Assembly (NCBI GenBank): GCA_019594025.1
Contig: JAFDUB010000065.1
Span: 1-9,862, forward strand
Length of the DNA: 9,862 nt
Reading direction: 5' to 3'
Source: Thermoplasmata archaeon
GTDB lineage: Archaea; Thermoplasmatota; Thermoplasmata; Halarchaeoplasmatales; Halarchaeoplasmataceae
The notes under the pieces are model-generated. The model was not told the origin of the DNA. It searched no databases and saw nothing but the letters and a program-made list of their open reading frames with translations. The position numbers and the translations under genes were made by a program. The stretch's first letter is position 1. Every line of letters begins with the position of its first letter. Shown here piece by piece: positions 1 through 6,384 of this stretch.

Positions 1-518
1 CCGATGTCCAGATGCGAGGTGGCTTCATCCAGCAAAAGTAACTCGGGCTCCTGTGTAAGGGCCCTTGCCACCAGTACCCGTTGAAATTCGCCTCCCGACA
101 GTTCACGTACGTTCCTATCCGCCATCTCACTCAAACCAACGGATTCCAAGGAATCCTCCATTTTCCTAGCATGTTCTCCGACCACGGATTCGAACCTGCC
201 CAGGTGCGGCGTACGGCCCATGCTCACCACCTCCTCCACGGTGAATGGGAAGGGAATATAGGCATTCTGAGGCACCACCGCCACAATCTTGGCGACCTCC
301 TTCCTAGACATGTCAAAGCTCAACTTATTTTTCAAACGAACTTCACCCTCTACTCGAGGAAGTACTCCAGATACCGCTCTCACGAGGGTGCTCTTACCGC
401 ACCCGTTAGGACCGATCACGCCTAAAAAACCCCCTTCTTCAACCCTCAGATCGATGCCCTTCAAAACGTTCTTACCGTTGTATCCCCCCTTCAAACCCAC
501 GGTCTCCAGCATCACCAT
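1..518 (-). CDS. btuD: ABC importer ATP-binding protein, BtuD/FecE type (3' end outside window)
   Basis: Cytoplasmic ATPase that should power the neighbouring BtuC-like permease. Only the first 172 residues are in the window. Seen: Walker A GPNGCGKST (residues 36-44), Q-loop VPQN (Q84), ABC signature LSGGE (140-144), Walker B LLLLDEA (D164, E165), and the D-loop SHLD just before the edge. The H-loop histidine and the C-terminus lie outside. I chose the ATG at 518 because an AGGGGTG ribosome-binding sequence precedes it by about 7 bases. In-frame GTG (515) and ATG (512) are alternatives. All three overlap the permease stop codon or lie within a few bases of it, so translation is probably coupled. 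The family handles corrinoids, haem or ferric siderophores. The substrate cannot be told from the ATPase, so the symbol is by family resemblance only. Confidence 0.93.
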   Translation of the reverse strand, partial: MVMLETVGLKGGYNGKNVLKGIDLRVEEGGFLGVIGPNGCGKSTLVRAVSGVLPRVEGEVRLKNKLSFDMSRKEVAKIVAVVPQNAYIPFPFTVEEVVSMGRTPHLGRFESVVGEHARKMEDSLESVGLSEMADRNVRELSGGEFQRVLVARALTQEPELLLLDEATSHLDI

Positions 519-1540
519 CCGGTCACACCCCTACTTTTCACCAGAAGATATATGAAGAAGGGTGCCCCGAACAGGCCGGTGACTATACCCACCGGCATGT
601 TACCCATCAACCGCACCAAGGTATCGCACCCTACCAGGAAAAGGGCTCCTAGAAGGGCGGAGGTGGGTATCAGATGCCGGTGGTTCGGCCCGACCAGCAG
701 CCTAGCGCTGTGAGGCATCATCAAGCCCACGAAACCGATCACCCCTGTAAAGGCGACTACGGCGGAGGCGAGCAGGCTGGAAACACACAGCAGTATCATC
801 TTACTGCGCTGAACGTCCACACCCAGCTGACTGGCGGAATCCTCTCCGGTCTGAATTACGTTCAGTTCCCTTGAAAAAAACAAAGCTATCAAACAACCTA
901 CTAAAACCAAAGGTATCAGTATGTACACGTGATTCCACAGGGAGCCGTGGAGTCCACCCATTATCCAGAACACGATGTCCTGAAGACCCCTGCGGCTCAT
1001 GAACTTGATGTAGGAAGTCAGAGCACCCATGAAAGAGCCAACCGCTATACCTGCCAACAGCAGAGACGGCGTATCCATCCTACCGTTTACCCTTCCCAGG
1101 AAGAAAACCAAGAAAGCGGTACTCATGCCCAAAACGAAGGCGAATACGGGCAACCAGAACAAACCGAGTTCGAGGAATATAGCTATGGACGCTCCTAAAG
1201 CTCCTCCGGCGGAAACCCCCAATATATAGGGTGATGCCAGTGGATTACGAAAGATACCCTGCATGGAGCTGCCGGAAACCGCCAGCCCGGCACCTACCAG
1301 CACCCCCACGAGCAGTCTGGGAAGACGTACCAGTATGATAATCGTGGTATCGCTTTCAGAGTACTCCGGCATCCTTCTGCCGACGACGGGGAGCCTGGAA
1401 AGTACGATACCGACAACCCTATCAGCTGGAATGTTAACCGCTCTAGAGCCCACGGTTAGCGAAGTCACCACAACCAGCACTAATCCAACGGCGAGAAAAA
1501 CGAAACAAAGCTTTGGATGGTCTCTAAAGGGTGCACCCAT
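512..1540 (-). CDS. btuC: FecCD/BtuC-family ABC importer permease
   Basis: Integral membrane permease of 342 residues, the usual size for this family with about ten transmembrane helices. Family motifs seen: RLPRLLVGVLVGAGLAVSG followed by QGIFRNPLASPYILGVSAGG (about residues 72-112), the cytoplasmic coupling-loop stretch GEDSASQLGVD, the conserved GVIGFVGLMMPHSARLLVGP segment, and a C-terminal MPVGIVTGLFGAPFFIYLL. It would form a dimer passing substrate from the binding protein encoded upstream. Its ATG follows the TAG stop of the binding-protein gene with no gap (TAGATG). A GGAG ribosome-binding sequence lies 8 bases before the ATG, inside the upstream gene. The 3' end overlaps the start of the ATPase gene. 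The three genes form an operon. Substrate (corrinoid, haem or siderophore) is not determined. Confidence 0.95.
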   Translation of the reverse strand: MGAPFRDHPKLCFVFLAVGLVLVVVTSLTVGSRAVNIPADRVVGIVLSRLPVVGRRMPEYSESDTTIIILVRLPRLLVGVLVGAGLAVSGSSMQGIFRNPLASPYILGVSAGGALGASIAIFLELGLFWLPVFAFVLGMSTAFLVFFLGRVNGRMDTPSLLLAGIAVGSFMGALTSYIKFMSRRGLQDIVFWIMGGLHGSLWNHVYILIPLVLVGCLIALFFSRELNVIQTGEDSASQLGVDVQRSKMILLCVSSLLASAVVAFTGVIGFVGLMMPHSARLLVGPNHRHLIPTSALLGALFLVGCDTLVRLMGNMPVGIVTGLFGAPFFIYLLVKSRGVTGW

Positions 1541-2521
1541 CTATCTTCTCCGCTTGTATATCAGCAGCGCAAGAGCGGCTATAAAGCCGACGGCGGTAAA
1601 TCCGGGTATATCCTCACCTTCCGTCTCTTCCCGCTCTTCTTCCATAATGTCCACGAAGGTCTCCTGTGCCTGGATAACCCTGGGCCCTGGTCGGGACATC
1701 ACATCGTCGTCCACGTAGTAAATCGCATCGTTTTTAACCGCGGTAATCACCTGCCATGAATCCCGTTCTATGTACTCCCCCAAAGTGTTCTTCAAACCAT
1801 GTGTGGTTATAATCACTTCCGGGTCACTCGCTATAACCTCTTCCTCAGAGTAGGTCAGCCATCCATCCTCCCCTCCGGCGGCATTGTGCAGTCCCGCATT
1901 CCCCATCAACTCATGGATGAATGTACCCGCACCAACCGTGTTTATTCCTTCGTAGGTCCCGGTGATGTACAGCACGGTAGGTCGCTCATCTCCTGGTATC
2001 CCTCCGTACTCATCCTCTATCTTATCGATACTCGCCTCCAGCCGAGAAGCCAAATCCTCAGCGGTCTCAGAAACACCGCATATGGTCCCCAGCATACGCA
2101 TATCTCGATAAGCGTCTTCCACACTGGTTGAATGTGTAGCTACAACGGTTAAACCGTAATCCTCCAAGGTGTCTATCAGCACATTATTGTAACTAGCGGC
2201 CACGACCAGGTCCGGCTCGAGGTCTATGATCTTTTCATAATCGGGGTTGAAGGCGTCACCGACTTTGGGCAGTGCGTCAACTTCGGGAGGATAATTGCTG
2301 TAATCGTCCACTCCAACTACACTCTCCCCGACACCGATATGGAACAGCAGCTCGGTATTTGAAGCCATGTAAGAGACGATCCTCTCAGGAGGCTCCTCCA
2401 GCGTTATGGTTTCCCCTCTAGCGTCAACAACTTCTAACTCTTCTTCAGCGGAGACGTGCCCACCCGCTACCGCGAGCAACAGGCAGAGCATCACCGCTGC
2501 AAACAACATCTTTCTTTTCAT
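1541..2521 (-). CDS. btuF: Surface-anchored ABC substrate-binding protein (BtuF-like) with PGF-CTERM-like tail
   Basis: Extracytoplasmic binding protein of the Peripla_BP_2 (BtuF/FepB) class, 326 residues. A signal peptide covers residues 1-25 (basic MKRK, hydrophobic core, cleavage likely after HVSA). It has no lipobox cysteine. The binding-protein fold follows, with family stretches PPERIVSYMASNTELLFHIG, DDYSNYPPE and LEPDLVVAASYNN. After a Glu-rich linker the protein ends with PGF (306-308), a hydrophobic stretch and YKRRR, the tripartite layout of the archaeal PGF-CTERM signal processed by archaeosortase A. I chose the ATG at 2521 over an in-frame TTG at 2536, because only the ATG gives a clean signal peptide and it lies 26-27 bases from a TATA-like box. 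First gene of the importer operon. The ligand is uncertain; the SNYPPE stretch resembles corrinoid-binding members. Confidence 0.9.
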   Translation of the reverse strand: MKRKMLFAAVMLCLLLAVAGGHVSAEEELEVVDARGETITLEEPPERIVSYMASNTELLFHIGVGESVVGVDDYSNYPPEVDALPKVGDAFNPDYEKIIDLEPDLVVAASYNNVLIDTLEDYGLTVVATHSTSVEDAYRDMRMLGTICGVSETAEDLASRLEASIDKIEDEYGGIPGDERPTVLYITGTYEGINTVGAGTFIHELMGNAGLHNAAGGEDGWLTYSEEEVIASDPEVIITTHGLKNTLGEYIERDSWQVITAVKNDAIYYVDDDVMSRPGPRVIQAQETFVDIMEEEREETEGEDIPGFTAVGFIAALALLIYKRRR

Positions 2522-2543
2522 ACACTGACAAACCAACTTTAAT

Positions 2544-2551
2544 TATTTAAA
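2544..2551 (-). promoter_or_regulatory. TATA-like box of the btuF-like operon
   Basis: On the minus strand this reads TTTAAATA. Its centre lies about 26-27 bases from the A of the btuF-like ATG at 2521, the normal distance from an archaeal TATA box to the transcription start. This implies a leaderless or nearly leaderless mRNA and supports the ATG start. A purine-rich AAGTAAA-type stretch just upstream could serve as the TFB recognition element. Confidence 0.6.
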
Positions 2552-2552
2552 A
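2545..2552 (+). promoter_or_regulatory. Possible TATA-like box for the divergent regulator gene
   Basis: The same AT-rich stretch reads ATTTAAAA on the plus strand and would place a start near 2575, giving a leader of about 32 bases. A weaker alternative, CAAATA at 2578-2583, would give a leaderless transcript starting at the regulator ATG (2607). The sequence does not decide between them. Confidence 0.3.
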
Positions 2553-2573
2553 TTTACTTGAAAAGAAGGTAAA
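2553..2573. promoter_or_regulatory. Interrupted palindrome, candidate operator between btuF-like gene and regulator
   Basis: TTTACTT and AGGTAAA flank a 7-base spacer and match as an inverted repeat at 6 of 7 positions. The 21-base element abuts the TATA-like box on its upstream (TFB) side for the importer, and overlies the expected start region for the divergent regulator. That is a sensible position for a repressor or activator site. Binding by the adjacent winged-helix protein is inference. Confidence 0.35.
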
Positions 2574-2606
2574 CCATCAAATACCACCTCTCACTTTTAC
2601 AGGTGC

Positions 2607-3386
2607 ATGAAACTGCTTCGGGACAAAAAACAACTCACACGCTTTTTGATACTTTACCAGTCAGCGGTATATCGACCAACAAGACTGGCGGATATAGCCC
2701 ATGAGCTGGAGATGACCGAGCAGGGGGTCCACAACTACATATCCGAGATGGAATCCCAGGGGCTGATAGAGGTGTCCACCAGGGGCTACAATCCCACCCA
2801 CGAGGGGATGGAACTCGTACGTGAAGTACTCTCGGAACTCATGGATTTTTTGGAAGATGCTTCCAAAAAAATAGATCTGATAGCAGACTGCACCGCCATC
2901 GCTTTGGATGATATCTCAAAGGGTGATCAGGTCGGTCTGTTCATGGACAACGGTTTTCTGCACGCGTCCCACGAATCATCCCACTCGACCGGCACGGCAC
3001 TCACCGATGCTAAAAAAGGAGGACCAGTAAAGGTGGGGGCGTTAAAAGGCATAATCGATATGGAAGTGGGTATGGTATACATCCAGATCATAAGTGAATC
3101 CCACCGACCCGAAGAAATAAAGCAGAAATACCAGAAAATAGATTACGACCGTCTGGCGGTCATCGGTGAGCTGGAGTATGGAATTGCCACGTCGTCCGGC
3201 CTAAAACCGGATATAATATTTTCTCCCATCGAATCCACCATCAACGCGGTGGAAAGGGGTTTGAACGTTCTACTGCTGATCAACGAAGATAGACTCGAAA
3301 CAGTTATCGAGCGTATAAGGCAGCAGAATCGAACCCGCGAAGGCGACTACCGTATCCAACACAAAATCATAGGATTATCGGAATAA
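2607..3386 (+). CDS. Winged-helix transcriptional regulator with C-terminal sensor-like region
   Basis: Protein of 259 residues that I cannot assign to a named regulator. Residues about 8-72 form a MarR/ArsR-like winged helix: recognition-helix region RLADIAHELEMTEQGVHNYI, then a wing and THEGMEL. Residues 73-100 are probably a helical linker. Residues 105-165 look like a small beta barrel (GDQVGLFMDNGFLHA through KKGGPVKVGALKGIIDMEVG). Residues 180-259 look alpha/beta, with hydrophobic strands (DRLAVIGELEYGIA, NVLLLIN), and could sense a ligand. No transmembrane segment or metal-binding cysteine cluster is visible. An AGGTG sequence lies only one base before the ATG, too close to act as a normal ribosome-binding site. 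The gene is divergent from the importer operon and shares an 85-base control region with it, so control of that operon and of itself is likely but unproven. Its last 20 bases overlap the convergent radical SAM gene. Confidence 0.85.
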   Translation: MKLLRDKKQLTRFLILYQSAVYRPTRLADIAHELEMTEQGVHNYISEMESQGLIEVSTRGYNPTHEGMELVREVLSELMDFLEDASKKIDLIADCTAIALDDISKGDQVGLFMDNGFLHASHESSHSTGTALTDAKKGGPVKVGALKGIIDMEVGMVYIQIISESHRPEEIKQKYQKIDYDRLAVIGELEYGIATSSGLKPDIIFSPIESTINAVERGLNVLLLINEDRLETVIERIRQQNRTREGDYRIQHKIIGLSE

Positions 3387-4359
3387 GGGCGCCGCAGTTA
3401 GGACATCTACCGTCCCGCAGCACTGACTTACTGGATGAAAAGTATCCTCTCTTTAACACCGTATGACTGCAGTTATGGCATTTTGTATCGTTGTTAGCGG
3501 GTAAATTACCCCGATACACGTAGTTCAACCTTTTCTTATGGGCGATGTCTCGGACCTCACGCATCTTCTCCGCCGGTGTGGAAGATATGTCCCTCATCTT
3601 GTGGTGGGGATGGAACCTGGAAAAGTGTACCACCGTGTTTTCACCCAGTTCATCGTAAACCCAGGAACAAAATTCTCCCACCTCTTCAGCACCGTCGTTG
3701 TACCCCGGTACAACAAGATAAGTCAGCTCTATGTGTATTCCCAACTCGTAGGCCCTTTTACAGGTCTCCAGCACGGGCTTCAATCTGGCGCCGACAACTT
3801 TACTGTAAAATTCCTCACTAAAGGCTTTAACATCTATGTTCATGGCGTCCAGGTACGGAGCTATCTTTTTCAAAGGCTCTTTCTCCATATACCCGTTGGT
3901 CACGTAAACCGTGTAGCCCCCGGCTCCCTTCACAAGCTTGAAAACATCGTAGCTGTACTCGTATGAAATAGTGGGTTCGTTGTAGGTCCAAGCGATACCG
4001 TCGTATCTTTTCATCATCTTGGCTATGTCCTCCGGAGGTATCTCACGGAGATAGGACGCTTCCGGATCACCGCATGAAAGGCTCACGTTCTGGCAGTACA
4101 GACATCTAAAGTTGCAGCCCACCGTACCGAAGGAAAGCGCAGTTGTTCCAGGATGAAAGTGGTACAGTGGTTTCTTCTCTATTGGGTCAGGTGTCAAAGA
4201 CGCCGCTTTACCGTAAACCAGGCTGTAAAGCGTTCCTCCTCGATTCTCCCTTACCCTGCATATTCCCGCCTTTCCATCTTTTATACGACAGCGATGGGCG
4301 CACAACCCGCATCTAACGGCCTCGTCTTCATCTTCCCAAAAATCAGCTTCTTTCTTCAT
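3367..4359 (-). CDS. amrS: AmmeMemoRadiSam-system radical SAM enzyme
   Basis: Radical SAM protein of 330 residues. Seen: an N-terminal cysteine cluster (C17, C20, C24, C34 in CGLCAHRC and GKAGIC), the [4Fe-4S] cluster motif CNFRCLYCQN (C82, C86, C89), SAM-domain stretches such as AWTYNEPTISYEY and YVTNGYMEKEPL, and a C-terminal CxxC...CxxC ribbon (KCHNCSH, RCPNCGA). This order is typical of the AmrS family, named for co-occurrence with AMMECR1 and Memo homologues. The family reaction is not established as far as I know, and no AMMECR1 or Memo gene is in the window. I chose the ATG at 4359 because an AAAGGAGTG ribosome-binding sequence (4365-4373) sits 6-7 bases upstream. An in-frame ATG at 4377 would add six residues but overlaps that sequence. 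The start overlaps the end of the upstream membrane-protein gene by 17 bases. Confidence 0.9.
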   Translation of the reverse strand: MKKEADFWEDEDEAVRCGLCAHRCRIKDGKAGICRVRENRGGTLYSLVYGKAASLTPDPIEKKPLYHFHPGTTALSFGTVGCNFRCLYCQNVSLSCGDPEASYLREIPPEDIAKMMKRYDGIAWTYNEPTISYEYSYDVFKLVKGAGGYTVYVTNGYMEKEPLKKIAPYLDAMNIDVKAFSEEFYSKVVGARLKPVLETCKRAYELGIHIELTYLVVPGYNDGAEEVGEFCSWVYDELGENTVVHFSRFHPHHKMRDISSTPAEKMREVRDIAHKKRLNYVYRGNLPANNDTKCHNCSHTVLKRGYFSSSKSVLRDGRCPNCGALIPIIL

Positions 4360-5287
4360 AATCCCACTCCTTTTCATCCGGCAATCGCGACCAGTTCATG
4401 GGCACGGGGGGTGCCGGAATCCTACCGTCCCATGTTACCTCTGTGGTTCTGCCACGCATGTAATGAACGCTCACGCACAAAATGAAGTAAATTCCCAACA
4501 ATGCGGATAGAAACGATGAAATTATCGTTCGGACCAAGTATGGCACATTGTAAATGGATGGGGGTTCTGTCACGCCTCCGTAGGGAAAAGTCAAGCCCAC
4601 GGAGATGAGCATTGATATGATAGCACCGACAGATATGACTATGAAGATAGCCACGGTGAACAAGAACGTACTGTTATTAGTTGCGAAATTCTTACTCGTA
4701 TCAAGAGCCTCACTGACCCCCTTCCCTTCTATGACAACCGCCGGCAGTGCGAATAACCACCAGTAGCAAAACAATATTCCCGGAATTATGCATAAACAAA
4801 GGCCAAAGCTGATTAGTACTTGGACGATGAAACCGGTAGCTACTATCATCAAAGGATATTTTTTAATTACCGAAAAACCGGTCTTGGCTTGGGTAACACC
4901 GGTTTCATACGCCTCTTTCGCCATGCCAACAAAACCTCCTGAGAAAAGGAGTTGAATGATAGTTAACATGATCATACCTGGGAACAAAACCATCATCAAG
5001 ATAACTAATCCTTTAAAGGCCTCGGCCCCATCCAAACTTGAAAACATCTCGAAACTAAAAATGTAGAGAAGTAAAAAAACAATTGTTATTGTTAGAGGTA
5101 TTGCTTCAAATATCATCATCTCTTTGAAATTCTCGGTAAGTATTCTCCAACCTTTAGAAAGGGTGGTATAGATATCGTCCCCCCTCAAATCCATGTCTGG
5201 TCCCAGCATGATACCGCATCCAGGACACTTCCCACTATAAACGTCTTTTGAACCATAAACTTCTCCACAATTTGGGCACTCGGGCAT
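4343..5287 (-). CDS. Zinc-ribbon polytopic membrane protein of unknown function
   Basis: Protein of 314 residues. The N-terminus is a four-cysteine zinc ribbon (C4, C7, C21, C24: CPNC then CPGC). About six transmembrane helices follow (roughly residues 57-79, 93-122, 144-163, 165-188, 208-235 and 251-275). A charged or proline-rich tail (about 280-314) includes WDGRIPAPPVPMNWSRLP. The segment GILFCYWWLFALPAVVIEG followed by GVSEALDTS resembles the repeated signature of archaeal and bacterial DUF975 or glycerophosphodiesterase-type membrane domains, but no catalytic residues are visible. I cannot give a function. The ATG at 5287 has a good GGTGA ribosome-binding site four bases upstream. It lies 33 bases after the taw2-like gene and overlaps amrS by 17 bases, which suggests one transcript and translational coupling to amrS. 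Confidence 0.85.
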   Translation of the reverse strand: MPECPNCGEVYGSKDVYSGKCPGCGIMLGPDMDLRGDDIYTTLSKGWRILTENFKEMMIFEAIPLTITIVFLLLYIFSFEMFSSLDGAEAFKGLVILMMVLFPGMIMLTIIQLLFSGGFVGMAKEAYETGVTQAKTGFSVIKKYPLMIVATGFIVQVLISFGLCLCIIPGILFCYWWLFALPAVVIEGKGVSEALDTSKNFATNNSTFLFTVAIFIVISVGAIISMLISVGLTFPYGGVTEPPSIYNVPYLVRTIISSFLSALLGIYFILCVSVHYMRGRTTEVTWDGRIPAPPVPMNWSRLPDEKEWDYEERS

Positions 5288-5320
5288 ACCTTCACCATTC
5301 TATGGACATGGTTCGAACGA

Positions 5321-5328
5321 TTAAATAA
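5321..5328 (-). promoter_or_regulatory. Weak candidate internal TATA-like box before the zinc-ribbon membrane protein gene
   Basis: The minus strand reads TTATTTAA at the very end of the taw2-like gene and includes its stop codon. It would place a transcript start near 5297, leaving a leader of about 10 bases that still holds the GGTGA ribosome-binding site. It may be chance AT-richness around a stop codon. Confidence 0.2.
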
Positions 5329-6319
5329 TTTGCGACCTTATCAACACATCGGCTACTACGTGGTAAACGTGTGGTGCGTAGGATTTGATTTTTCTTACTT
5401 CCCTTATCTCAAAATTATTGATTCGTTTCAGAAGTTGTTTTCGTACTTTCCCCTCCAGATCCTTTCCCTTTACGTTACAGTGGTAATGTATCATCCCTTC
5501 CCCTCCTAAAAACTCCACGGCTTTGGGTAAAAACTTCCACGTATCGTGCAGGTACCCCATCACCACCCGATTGGCGGTTTTATCAAATGTAAAATCTCTG
5601 TTATCTCCCAGGTGTGGTTTAACCACGTCCTCAACACCGTTCAACGATACGTTCTTACACAGGTATTCAAATGCCACGGGGTTGATCTCAAGTGAATGAA
5701 CTTCTTCACCCCTTCCATGGACCGCCATGGGAAGTGTAAAATATCCTATACCTGCGAACATGTCCACCACCACCTCCCTTTTTTTTACCACCGACGCCAT
5801 GTGCGTTCTCTCGTCTATGTTGCCGCTGGAGAACATTATCTTAGCGGTGTCGAGCATGAACCGGATACCGTTCTCTCGATGTACGGTTTCAGTGTTTTCT
5901 CCATATATTATCTCCACCAGGGGTTGTCGAGTTACGCCTTCGATGGGCCCCTGCTGAAGCACGGTTTTAGCCCCTAGAACTTCGGCGTAAGCTGCGGCGA
6001 CATCTTTTTTCTTATCTTGTAAATTATTGGGAATTTTTAAAAGCAGCACATCTCCAATCATCTCCCACCTGGTCGGAAGCATTTTCTTAGGTACATCTAG
6101 AAGCTCGGTAATCTTTACAAAAGGACTTTTTTTGGGTACTCTCTCACACAGGTCGGCATATATCTTCTCCCCCCCTTCTTTAACGGGGATAAGCAGATAA
6201 TCTCCCGACTCTTGGGGCACTCTTGTGGGATCGAGTGCACCATCATCTTTGATTTTCTTCATAGCTCGTTCTGCCCTCTCTTTTTTTACCTTTACAACAC
6301 GAGTTATTTCTTGGCTCAT
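5321..6319 (-). CDS. taw2: Taw2-like tRNA(Phe) 4-demethylwyosine aminocarboxypropyltransferase (Trm5/TYW2 family)
   Basis: Cytosolic enzyme of 332 residues in the Trm5/TYW2 group. Taw2 moves the 3-amino-3-carboxypropyl group of S-adenosylmethionine onto 4-demethylwyosine at position 37 of tRNA(Phe). Seen: an N-terminal region (about 1-130) preceding the catalytic domain, FSSGNIDER (163-171) in place of the FSPRL-type motif, the SAM loop DMFAGIGYFTLP (186-197), acidic ribose-binding position E211 (SLEIN), GDNRDF (238-243), and MGYLHDTWKFLPKA followed by IHYHCNV (254-283). The GY...LP...HYH arrangement fits Taw2 and not the NLP motif of the methyltransferase Trm5, which is why I prefer aminocarboxypropyl transfer. 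It is the first gene of the minus-strand run. The ATG at 6319 has no clear ribosome-binding site and a TATA-like box about 30 bases upstream, so the leader is very short. Confidence 0.87.
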   Translation of the reverse strand: MSQEITRVVKVKKERAERAMKKIKDDGALDPTRVPQESGDYLLIPVKEGGEKIYADLCERVPKKSPFVKITELLDVPKKMLPTRWEMIGDVLLLKIPNNLQDKKKDVAAAYAEVLGAKTVLQQGPIEGVTRQPLVEIIYGENTETVHRENGIRFMLDTAKIMFSSGNIDERTHMASVVKKREVVVDMFAGIGYFTLPMAVHGRGEEVHSLEINPVAFEYLCKNVSLNGVEDVVKPHLGDNRDFTFDKTANRVVMGYLHDTWKFLPKAVEFLGGEGMIHYHCNVKGKDLEGKVRKQLLKRINNFEIREVRKIKSYAPHVYHVVADVLIRSQII

Positions 6320-6345
6320 ATGTTAATTTCTCTAGCACACTTCCC

Positions 6346-6353
6346 ACATAAAT
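6346..6353 (-). promoter_or_regulatory. TATA-like box of the taw2-like gene
   Basis: The minus strand reads TATTTATG inside the AT-rich stretch AAAATATTTATG. It is centred near 6350, predicting a start about 4 bases before the taw2-like ATG (6319). The transcript would be nearly leaderless. It overlaps or abuts the divergent promoter of the exported-protein gene. Confidence 0.45.
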
Positions 6354-6354
6354 A

Positions 6355-6362
6355 TTTTATAC
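6355..6362 (+). promoter_or_regulatory. TATA-like box of the exported-protein gene
   Basis: TTTTATAC is centred 26-27 bases before the ATG at 6385, the expected spacing for a leaderless archaeal transcript. No ribosome-binding sequence precedes that ATG, which agrees. The box is packed against the opposing taw2-like promoter in a 65-base divergent gap. Confidence 0.6.
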
Positions 6363-6384
6363 TTAAAGCTAACCTTTAAGTTCT

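Noticed and set aside
183..207. A GGTTCGAATCC-like T-arm sequence on the minus strand, suggesting a tRNA.
   Set aside because: It lies inside the ATPase gene in the stretch encoding GRFESVV. No acceptor stem, anticodon arm or D arm could be fitted around it.
1263..1718. A 151-residue open frame on the plus strand opposite the permease and binding-protein genes.
   Set aside because: Its product is low-complexity and rich in Ser, Thr and Pro, as expected for an antisense shadow of two clearly recognisable genes. It has no promoter or ribosome-binding site.
2522..2606. A cobalamin riboswitch ahead of the BtuFCD-like operon.
   Set aside because: The gap is only 85 bases, the transcript appears leaderless, and no B12-box-like sequence is visible.
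3538..3966. A 142-residue open frame on the plus strand within amrS.
   Set aside because: The opposite strand encodes conserved radical SAM sequence throughout this interval, and the antisense product has no recognisable motif.
5305..5320. GGTTCGAACGA, a T-loop-like sequence in the gap between the taw2-like and membrane-protein genes.
   Set aside because: The gap is only 33 bases and there are no matching arms, so it cannot hold a tRNA.
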